From: Clostridia bacterium
Lineage (GTDB): Bacteria > Bacillota > Clostridia > Oscillospirales > Acutalibacteraceae
Length of the DNA stretch: 64,000 nt
NCBI GenBank assembly: GCA_017397845.1
Contig: JAFQHU010000001.1
Span: 1-64,000, forward strand
Reading direction: 5' to 3'
Shown here: piece by piece, positions 57,423-64,000 of the stretch
How the letters are laid out: every line of letters begins with the position of its first letter
Numbering within the stretch: the stretch's first letter is position 1
Notes under the pieces: model-generated
Seen by the model: only the letters and a program-made list of their open reading frames with translations
The model's database searches: none
What the model was told of the DNA's origin: nothing
Position numbers and translations under genes: made by a program

Positions 57423-59429
57423 TTATCTGACGTAGCTCAGCGGATTAACCTTACGTCCGTAAACGAGCACCTCAAAATGGAGATGGGGACCTGTGGAGTT
57501 ACCTGTGGAGCCGATACGGCCGATCTGCTGTCCCTGATATACATACTGACCCGCTCTTACGCAAATAGAGCCGGGCTGCATATGTGCATAACGGGTGGTG
57601 ATGCCGTTTCCGTGATTGATAACCACAGTGTGTCCGTAGCCGGACCAACCGCTGTAGGCCGTCACTACCGTACCCGATGCCGACGCTACCACGGGAATAC
57701 CCGCCGAACCGCCGTAGCGGATAATGTCGATACCGCCGTGGAAGCCCCAACCGGAAATGCTAGGATTTCTGTAGCCGTAATATGAGGAAATGCTGTAAGC
57801 TCCTCTTGTGGGCCAGGTAAAGCCGCGTGAGGTAACGGAGCCGCCGTAAACCGGTGACGAATAGGTTTTCGTTCCGATAAGAACGATTTTATTTACGGGG
57901 TTCTTTGTGATCTTTTCCGAAAGGAAGGAGGTATAAGAGATTTCGCCGTTAATATAAGTGACGAGCTCTGTGATTACCTTTTGACCGTAAGAGCCGTTCT
58001 GAGTGGTTTTCTTTGTACCCTTGGCGAGAGATGCGCTCTGCTTTTCTATCGTTTCATAGGGGAGAGACACCTTGCGGGTGCGTGTTTTCATAACCTTTAC
58101 TCTGACGTAATTTTCCTCCTCTGCCACAAGAAGCTTTCTGATGGAGGAAAATTTCGAAAAATCTTTGCCGGGATTGAGCGTACGCAACTGTTTTCTGGTA
58201 AGACCGTACTGCTTTGCCACGGATGCCAAAGTGTCGCCCTTTCTGACCCGGTGGTACTGAGCCTCCGATTTCGGTCCGGAAAGCATGGTCTGCAGTTTGG
58301 TGGTATCCCATATAAGGTCGCTGTTTTCTTTGTAATAGCCCTGGACATACTCTATCTCTTCCACAAAGCTTACCATAGTGCCTTCCTCCGCCTTTTTTTC
58401 ATAAGGAGCGAGTATTTTCGAAAAGACAGAGGCGGCGTCGGATTCGTTTCTGACGGCACAGATAAATTCGCCGTCGATATAAACGCCGCAGGCACGGATA
58501 TAATTTTCACCGCTGCCCTTTATGATGCCTTCGCTTATCATTTGGGGATTGCTCAGCTCGTTTACCTTTACCCGGCTGAATTTATATACCGGCTGTTTGC
58601 TTAGGGTAAGGTCTGCGTTTTCCTCCGACGATGACAAAAGAGCCACAGCCTGACTCCTTCCTTTTTCAAATGTGTCAGTGTTTTCGATATAGCCTAAGGA
58701 GCTGCCGTTATATATTACCTCCAAAGCAAAGGTGGTGTTTTCGGTGAGAGAACGTCCCGCCAAAAAAACAATAAAGCAGGCGGCGACAGGCAGAGAAATA
58801 TTAAACAAAGTTTTCCAAAAATGACTGTGTCTGCGGAAGGACATGAGGAAATATTTTCCCATAGCTCTTATAAAAACGAGAGCTCTTTTTTTCTTTACCG
58901 CCTTTGAAGCGTTTACGATAGCTTTTATTTCGAGAGAAATTCTTTTTATATCGTCATTGATACTCAGATGAATTTTTTTCGGCAAAGCCTTTATTTTTTT
59001 CCATAAAGAAACGGCAAGATTGCTTATGATAAGATACGGAATGACAAATAAGGGCGAAAGCTTAGAGAAAAGGAGCCTGATAAACTTTATCGTTTCTTCG
59101 CCCACATATTCCGTTTTCTCCTCGGCGATGTAAAGAATATCCGTAAATGTGAAAGCTTGCCTTACTTTGTTTTTCACGGGTGCGGCATTTTCCGGGGGCT
59201 GTGTTTTTACGTTTGCTTTTTCTGCTTCGTTTTTTTCCGTTACCGTTTCCTCTGTGGGAAAAATTATCTCCGCCGCATCTTCGCCGCAAAAGGCTGAATA
59301 GGGTACATCGTCATCGGAAAAATATGTGTCATTGAGATTAAAGGACACCGTGTCCGAAAGCTCTCTTTTAAATCGTTCTCTGCTGTTTTCCGTAGCTCTC
59401 ACCTCGCTTTCGATTATCAATGTGAGCAT
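57423..59429 (-). CDS. Membrane-anchored M23 peptidoglycan endopeptidase with LysM and G5-like domains
   Basis: A protein of up to 668 residues. The cytoplasmic part (about 1-205) has one weak hydrophobic stretch and a Lys-rich region, then a transmembrane helix (about 206-226). Outside are a LysM domain (RVRKGDTLASVAKQYGLTRKQLRTLNP, about 393-420), a G5-like domain (about 440-520) and the M23 domain (about 545-665) with zinc ligands in FHGGIDI and HLHFEV. It should cut peptide cross-links in the cell wall. The start is uncertain: ATG 59429 touches a dispersed palindrome and has no ribosome binding site, and the GTG nine codons in is no better. Confidence 0.88.
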   Translation of the reverse strand: MLTLIIESEVRATENSRERFKRELSDTVSFNLNDTYFSDDDVPYSAFCGEDAAEIIFPTEETVTEKNEAEKANVKTQPPENAAPVKNKVRQAFTFTDILYIAEEKTEYVGEETIKFIRLLFSKLSPLFVIPYLIISNLAVSLWKKIKALPKKIHLSINDDIKRISLEIKAIVNASKAVKKKRALVFIRAMGKYFLMSFRRHSHFWKTLFNISLPVAACFIVFLAGRSLTENTTFALEVIYNGSSLGYIENTDTFEKGRSQAVALLSSSEENADLTLSKQPVYKFSRVKVNELSNPQMISEGIIKGSGENYIRACGVYIDGEFICAVRNESDAASVFSKILAPYEKKAEEGTMVSFVEEIEYVQGYYKENSDLIWDTTKLQTMLSGPKSEAQYHRVRKGDTLASVAKQYGLTRKQLRTLNPGKDFSKFSSIRKLLVAEEENYVRVKVMKTRTRKVSLPYETIEKQSASLAKGTKKTTQNGSYGQKVITELVTYINGEISYTSFLSEKITKNPVNKIVLIGTKTYSSPVYGGSVTSRGFTWPTRGAYSISSYYGYRNPSISGWGFHGGIDIIRYGGSAGIPVVASASGTVVTAYSGWSGYGHTVVINHGNGITTRYAHMQPGSICVRAGQYVYQGQQIGRIGSTGNSTGPHLHFEVLVYGRKVNPLSYVR

Positions 59430-59454
59430 CGTAGGGGCGACCGTCGGTCGTCCG
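59430..59454. repeat. Dispersed palindromic repeat at M23 gene start
   Basis: CGTAGGGGCGACC-GTC-GGTCGTCCG, the same unit as at 9944-9968. It lies exactly against the putative start codon of the M23 peptidase. Confidence 0.8.
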
Positions 59455-59504
59455 ATGATTCTGCATTATTTTATCATAGAATACAGACATTTTCAATAGT
59501 CTTG

Positions 59505-59969
59505 TCATTTTACGGGATAGGCAAGTTTTTCCGCTGTCCATTCGGCGAGCACCTTTACCATTTCCTCTGCCTCCTTTTTGGCTGTGGGCAGGTCATGGTC
59601 GCGGTAATTACCGCATTCCTTTGCCGAAACTCCGGGCACCTCACCTTCGAATGAGGCACAGAAGGCGAGTGCATCCTTTGTGAGCTTTATTGCGTCTTCG
59701 CCCGAAAGGGTGTCGGCTGTGATGAAATAAAAGCCCGTTCTGCAGCCCATGGGACCGAAATATATGATTTTATCCGACACATCGCTGTTTCTTACGAAGG
59801 TGGCAAAAAGATGCTCCAAAGTATGAATTGCGCCGTTTTCCATAACCTTTTCCACATTCGGACGGCGGCATCTTATGTCATAGGTGACGGTGTTCATGTC
59901 TCTGCGTGAAAGATACATACCCTTGGGTAATATAGTGTGGTCAATTGTAAAGCTTGCAATCTTTTTCAT
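59505..59969 (-). CDS. luxS: S-ribosylhomocysteine lyase
   Basis: A 154-residue metalloenzyme that converts S-ribosylhomocysteine to homocysteine and the autoinducer-2 precursor. The metal ligands are H49 and H53 in HTLEHLF and C119 in KECGNYRDHD; the catalytic cysteine is in GCRTG (C75). The length is typical. The start is ATG 59969, with AAAGGA 9 nt upstream; longer frames run into recG. It follows recG by 22 nt, so the two probably share a transcript. A methylation-cycle partner such as pfs is not in the window. Confidence 0.97.
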   Translation of the reverse strand: MKKIASFTIDHTILPKGMYLSRRDMNTVTYDIRCRRPNVEKVMENGAIHTLEHLFATFVRNSDVSDKIIYFGPMGCRTGFYFITADTLSGEDAIKLTKDALAFCASFEGEVPGVSAKECGNYRDHDLPTAKKEAEEMVKVLAEWTAEKLAYPVK

Positions 59970-59991
59970 AGAGATATTTTCCTTTCGTGCT

Positions 59992-62022
59992 TTAATTAAA
60001 CGTGATGTATTTCTGAGAGGCGAAAAGCCGTGAAATGCCCTGTCGGACGCCTTTGTTTTCTTCCTTTGAAAGTGAGGGGTCGTCTCTGAAAAGATTTTCA
60101 CAGGCCTGTCTGCTTTCTCTGACGATATCCATGTTTTCGGTAAGGTCTGCGATTTTAAGGTCGGGCAAACCGTGCTGACGTGAGCCGAAAAAGTCACCGG
60201 GACCCCGAAGCTCCAAATCCTTGTCGGCTATTTTAAAGCCGTCGGCGGTGCGGCACATTATGTCGAGTCTTGCACCGGCTGTTTCGTTTTCGGCATCGCT
60301 GACCAAAACGCAATAGGATTTTTCGCTGCCTCTGCCTACTCTTCCTCTGAGCTGATGAAGCTGAGACAAGCCGAACCGTTCGGCATTTTCTATCACCATT
60401 ATGACAGCGTTCGGTACGTCCACACCCACCTCGATTACGGTGGTGGCGACCAAAAGACCTGTTTCGCCCTTTGAAAAGCTTTCCATAACCCTTTCTTTTT
60501 CCTTGGCCTTCATTTTACCGTGTAAAAGTCCGACGCTGTAATCTTTGAAAATGTCGGTTTTAAGCATTTCGGCATATTCCGTGGCGGCGGTCAGCTCGCT
60601 GTCACCCTCTTCGACGGCGGGACATACGATGTAGGCCTGGAGCCCCATGTCCATATGCTTTTTTATGAAAGCATAAAGACGTTGACGGTAAGAGGTATCC
60701 ACACGGTAGGTGGAAATTTTCTGTCTGCCTCCCGGAAGCTCATCTATAACCGAAAGATCCAAATCTCCGTAAATGATTAGTGAAAGAGTACGGGGGATGG
60801 GGGTGGCACTCATAACCAAGGTGTGGGGAGAGCTGCCTTTGTGAGAGAGGGAGCCTCTCTGATTTACGCCGAAGCGGTGCTGCTCGTCGGTTACGATGAG
60901 TCCGAGACAGCTGAACACCGTGTCCTCGGTCAGCAGAGCGTGGGTACCGATGATTATGTCCGTTTCTCCTGAGGCAAGCCTTTCCTTTACTTCCTTTTTC
61001 TTTTTCGGAGTTAGAGAGCCGACCAAAAGATCAACCTTTATTCCCGTGCTTTCCGTGAGCTTTTTTACTGTTTCGAAATGCTGACGTGCCAAAATTTCCG
61101 TCGGTGCCATAAAGGCACTTTGCAGACCGTTTTTCGCCGCCACATAGGTAAGACAGCAGGCGACGGCGGTTTTGCCTGAGCCCACATCACCCTGAACGAG
61201 ACGGTTCATGGGAATATCCTTTTTCATATCGCTGACGGCTTCGCGGATAACTCTTTGCTGTGCGCCCGTGAGGGTAAAGGGCAAAGAAGAGATAAATTCG
61301 CCGCTGCAATCCTTTTCTATTTTGCCTGAGGTTTTTTTTCTGTTTCTTTTTCTGAGCATTTTCATACCCGCCTGCAGAATGAAAAGCTCCTCAAAAATAA
61401 GTCTGCGGCGAGCGATTTCATATTCCTTTTTACTTTTCGGGAAATGGATGTTTTTCAGTGCGAAGCTTTCGTGGCACAGTGAATGCTCCTGTCTTACTTT
61501 GTCGGGCAGAAAGTCTCTTTCCTTTTTCTCCATATAAATCGGCAGAGCATTGTTTATAATTTTGGTCAGAATGTTTGATGTAATACCCGCTGTCAGAGGG
61601 TAAACGGGCATCATGGTCATTTCCTCGGTGAAAGGTTCGATGACGGGGTTTGTCATTTCCAATCTGCCTCGGTTTGCCGTAACCTTGCCGTAAAAGACAT
61701 ATTCCTCGCCCTGCTTCATCTTTTCCGCCAAAAAGCGGTTATTGAACACCGTGATATAAACCCCCGCTTCACCGTCGGTTACCAATGTTTTGTAAACGGT
61801 CATTCCCTTTCTGATCTGATGCTCCGCAGGGTCATAGCCCACCACGGCGGAAAAGCATCCGACTGTGTCGGAAATCAGCTTACAAATGGGGGTGAGAGAC
61901 GTAAAGTCGATATAAGCGCGGGGATAAAAATGCACCAAATCATAAATGCTTTCTATTCCCAATTTTTTCAGCAGTGCGGCTCTTTTTTCGCCCACACCCT
62001 TGATGTATTGAACAGGTGTCAT
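59992..62022 (-). CDS. recG: ATP-dependent DNA helicase RecG
   Basis: A 676-residue helicase that remodels stalled forks and branched DNA. The N-terminal wedge (OB) domain covers about 55-150. Helicase motif I GDVGSGKT is near residue 285, the DEAD-box variant DEQH near 378, SATPIPRT near 405, and RGRVGRG near 560. The C-terminal RecG signature (LRGPGDFFGSRQHG) is intact. The start is ATG 62022, with AAGGAGTGAGG upstream; a longer frame starts inside the heptad array. An extended -10 (TGCTATAAT, minus strand, ending at 62104) lies upstream. Confidence 0.97.
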   Translation of the reverse strand: MTPVQYIKGVGEKRAALLKKLGIESIYDLVHFYPRAYIDFTSLTPICKLISDTVGCFSAVVGYDPAEHQIRKGMTVYKTLVTDGEAGVYITVFNNRFLAEKMKQGEEYVFYGKVTANRGRLEMTNPVIEPFTEEMTMMPVYPLTAGITSNILTKIINNALPIYMEKKERDFLPDKVRQEHSLCHESFALKNIHFPKSKKEYEIARRRLIFEELFILQAGMKMLRKRNRKKTSGKIEKDCSGEFISSLPFTLTGAQQRVIREAVSDMKKDIPMNRLVQGDVGSGKTAVACCLTYVAAKNGLQSAFMAPTEILARQHFETVKKLTESTGIKVDLLVGSLTPKKKKEVKERLASGETDIIIGTHALLTEDTVFSCLGLIVTDEQHRFGVNQRGSLSHKGSSPHTLVMSATPIPRTLSLIIYGDLDLSVIDELPGGRQKISTYRVDTSYRQRLYAFIKKHMDMGLQAYIVCPAVEEGDSELTAATEYAEMLKTDIFKDYSVGLLHGKMKAKEKERVMESFSKGETGLLVATTVIEVGVDVPNAVIMVIENAERFGLSQLHQLRGRVGRGSEKSYCVLVSDAENETAGARLDIMCRTADGFKIADKDLELRGPGDFFGSRQHGLPDLKIADLTENMDIVRESRQACENLFRDDPSLSKEENKGVRQGISRLFASQKYITFN

Positions 62023-62042
62023 TTTTATCCTCACTCCTTTTT

Positions 62043-62286
62043 TAAATGCAAAATGCAAAGTGCAAAATGCAAAATTGTGGTCGCGGATTTACAGAAACAT
62101 AAAATTATAGCACTTACCGCAGAGAGCCTCGTCATATAATGGGTAAAAAGTAATTATAATTATTTCACCGGCAAAGCAGTAAATGATAGCCGGGAAGCCA
62201 TTGAACTGTCAGTATAAGCGGCGGAATATCAGCGTTTTTTTGCGGTGCCTTGCCCGCCCGTTTTGCATTTTGCATTCTGCATTTTC
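62043..62286. repeat. Intergenic region bounded by inverted heptad arrays
   Basis: ATGCAAA-type heptads at 62043-62073 and the inverted array at 62260-62286 (TTTGCAT/TCTGCAT), about 185 bp apart. Between them is the probable recG promoter (minus-strand TGCTATAAT around 62104-62112). The right array begins next to GCCCGCC, as in other copies, and stops 5 bp short of the stop codon at 62292. Confidence 0.75.
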
Positions 62287-62291
62287 CTTGG

Positions 62292-63815
62292 TTACGCTTC
62301 CCATGAATAAACATTCTTAAAGGGCTCGTATTCGTTCACCTTTCCCTCGTAAGAAAGCTCACGGGAATAGTATGCCATACCGTCACGGTAGCACAGAGGA
62401 ATAAAGGGCAGCGTGCTGTCGAAAACCTGTGTGAAGGTGGAAATATCGATGGCACCTTTGATAAAATCATTGTAAGCCTTTGCCGTAACTCCGTCCGTGT
62501 CGATGCCGTAGGAGACGCTTCCGTTTGAGGAAAAGAAGGGTGCAAGAGACATATTCGGCGAAAGCTTTACTTCACCCAAATAAAGGTCATATTCGCCCTT
62601 TTTCAGCGCCTCGGTATATTCACCGTATTCCTTTTCGTCAAGCTCGGTATTTATGCCGATGCTTCTGAGTGATTTTGCGATTTCTTTTGCCAATGTCAGC
62701 TTTGCCTCGGTGTCGCTGCAAACCAAAAGCTTAACTTTTAAAAATTCGAAATCCTTTGAACGGTAAGCGTTGTGGGAATAGGCGTAAACATAGCCGCTTT
62801 TTTCCAAAAGCTTTTCCGCTTCCTTTATGTTATAGGGGTTTTCACTTACGGGTACCGATGCCGCCGCATACCAATCGGGGTTGAAAACGCTTTTTGTTCT
62901 GCGGTACATACCCTCGTAGGCGCTGTCGCACAGTGCCACTCTGTCCACGGCGAAATTAACGGCCTTTTTCAAATTCTCCTGAGCAAAAACGCCCTCACTG
63001 TTAAAGCCCAAAAATACCAGATTGTTGAGGGGCATTTTTACCATATTTGCGCCTATTTTGATGTATTCACCGTCACTCAGGTCGTCAAAGAAATAAGTAA
63101 GGTCGCCCGTCTGAAGCAAATAAAGCTCACCTTTGTCCGCACTTACGGGAACAAGATTGATTTTGTCTGTGGTCATTTCCTCGGTGCGGGTGGTGTTTTC
63201 GTTGGCTTTGAGAAAATATGCTCCGTCTTTTTTTTTGAGCACGTATCTTCCGCTTCCCACGGGTGTTTTTTCTATAGCATCGCCTGCTTTTATTATGGGA
63301 AAGGTGAGACAGGCCTCGGCGAAAATATCCTCTTTGCCCAAAGTAAAAATCACCGAGGTGTCCGAAGCGGTGGCGGTTTTTATGTTTGAGAGCCTTTTTG
63401 AATAAAAGCTGTTATCCTTTGCCATCTTAAATGAATAAACCACATCTGAGGGATCCACAAGACTTCCGTCCGAGAAATAAAGCTCCTGCTTAATTTTTAC
63501 GGTTATTCTTTTTCCCTCTTTGGTGAAGCTTTCGGCGATAAGCGGGGACACAGCATAGCCGTCCTCCACGAGAAAAAGGCTGTCATAAATCAAAGTGAGC
63601 AGATTTCTGTTCAGAGGACTTTCTGTTTTATAGGGGTTGAGACCTTTGTTTTTGAAATAACCGAGAGTTATTTCTCTTTCGGCTATCGGAGCCTGTGTGG
63701 TGCTTTCAGCTTCCGGGGCGGTTTCCTCGGTGGGCTGTTCGCCCTCCTTTTTGCATCCGGAAAAGACACAGAAAAGTATAATAATGCAGCTTAAAATACA
63801 AATCAGCTTTTTCAT
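62292..63815 (-). CDS. ABC transporter substrate-binding lipoprotein (family 5, peptide/nickel type)
   Basis: A 507-residue extracytoplasmic solute receptor. The lipobox FSGC is at residues 17-20, followed by a Glu/Pro/Thr-rich tether. The family core is visible from residue 48: EREITLGYFKNKGLNPY, LLTLIYDSLFLVEDGY, PLIAESFTKEGKRITVKIKQELYFSDGS and VDPSDVVYSFK. It should bind a peptide or similar ligand and pass it to an oligopeptide-type permease, but no permease or ATPase gene is in the window. A gene upstream, cut by the window edge, ends 9 nt before its start. Confidence 0.9.
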   Translation of the reverse strand: MKKLICILSCIIILFCVFSGCKKEGEQPTEETAPEAESTTQAPIAEREITLGYFKNKGLNPYKTESPLNRNLLTLIYDSLFLVEDGYAVSPLIAESFTKEGKRITVKIKQELYFSDGSLVDPSDVVYSFKMAKDNSFYSKRLSNIKTATASDTSVIFTLGKEDIFAEACLTFPIIKAGDAIEKTPVGSGRYVLKKKDGAYFLKANENTTRTEEMTTDKINLVPVSADKGELYLLQTGDLTYFFDDLSDGEYIKIGANMVKMPLNNLVFLGFNSEGVFAQENLKKAVNFAVDRVALCDSAYEGMYRRTKSVFNPDWYAAASVPVSENPYNIKEAEKLLEKSGYVYAYSHNAYRSKDFEFLKVKLLVCSDTEAKLTLAKEIAKSLRSIGINTELDEKEYGEYTEALKKGEYDLYLGEVKLSPNMSLAPFFSSNGSVSYGIDTDGVTAKAYNDFIKGAIDISTFTQVFDSTLPFIPLCYRDGMAYYSRELSYEGKVNEYEPFKNVYSWEA

Positions 63816-63824
63816 TCCGAAACC

Positions 63825-64000
63825 TCACTCAAAACATACTCTTTCTGCGGAAATACATTTTCCGCTTTTTTCGTCAACGGTAAAAATACAGCCGTTAATC
63901 ATACAGCTGCCTTTGGCACCGTCAAAGCGTACGGGCATGCCCGTCAGAAATTTACTTATGACTATATCTTTGTCCACTCCTAAAACGCTGTCCTTCACTC
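63825..64000 (-). CDS. C-terminal part of an unidentified protein (cut by window edge)
   Basis: An open frame of 57 codons entering from the right edge and ending with TGA at 63827-63825. It encodes a segment with three cysteines in its last half (SCMINGC, GKC and RVCFE end). It precedes the substrate-binding lipoprotein by 9 nt on the same strand, so the two are probably co-transcribed. The start and most of the protein are outside the window, and the family cannot be named. Confidence 0.6.
   Translation of the reverse strand, partial: VKDSVLGVDKDIVISKFLTGMPVRFDGAKGSCMINGCIFTVDEKSGKCISAERVCFE

Overview
The window looks like a chromosomal segment of an endospore-forming, moderately low-GC member of the Clostridia, most likely an Oscillospirales/Ruminococcaceae-type gut anaerobe. 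The reasons are the rpsT/gpr/spoIIP sporulation neighbourhood, a complete [FeFe]-hydrogenase maturation set (hydE, hydG, hydF plus the TM1266-type regulator), formate-tetrahydrofolate ligase, AGGAGG ribosome binding sites with frequent TTG and GTG starts, and BspA-like leucine-rich surface proteins. No tRNA, rRNA, CRISPR array, transposase or prophage was seen. All assignments come from reading the sequence; no database search was run.

Layout. 1-2.2 kb: a membrane-anchored exported protein and a D,D-carboxypeptidase. 2.5-10 kb: MBL hydrolase, GH36-like glycosidase, two small proteins, secreted phosphoesterase, a 1-kb gene-free block of hairpin repeats, and a GPH sugar symporter. 10-16.2 kb: coaX, a PflX-like radical SAM protein, mscL overlapping proC, a membrane protein, an FnIII/PepSY secreted protein and a pyridoxal kinase. 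16.2-20.5 kb: a zinc-ribbon/SH3 protein, a PadR-HAAS pair, and an ECF sigma factor with its partner. 20.6-26.5 kb: two Xre-controlled divergent units around fhs, and a membrane protein. 26.7-31.4 kb: the str operon rpsL-rpsG-fusA-tuf, where tuf carries an in-frame TAA at codon 181. 31.5-39.6 kb: a second Xre/leucine-rich surface-protein unit, a LexA-box-controlled operon, a PrsA-like foldase, a lipase-like protein and a DUF1540 peptide. 39.7-42.6 kb: spoIIP, gpr, rpsT. 42.7-49.8 kb: a transporter with a long cytoplasmic tail, a flavodoxin-fold oxidoreductase, GAPDH and a membrane protein. 50-54.4 kb: the hyd maturation operon behind an attenuator-like leader that a 208-bp element interrupts. 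54.5-64 kb: a cation/proton antiporter, a structured RNA candidate with a terminator, an Xre/membrane-protein operon, an M23 peptidase, luxS, recG and a peptide-binding lipoprotein.

Regulation is unusually readable. Many promoters show TTGACA-17-TATAAT or close variants, and several decide start codons. Four Xre units carry palindromic operators overlapping their promoters, including three operators spaced exactly 30 bp apart. The intergenic regions hold at least five families of short repeats. In two of them the variable stem changes while base pairing is kept.

The observations most worth following are the interrupted tuf gene, the insertion-split hyd leader, the duplicated Xre/LRR modules sharing a C-terminal cysteine/aromatic motif, the SOS-box-controlled dual-HTH regulator, and the structured element with terminator before the small gene at 56170.
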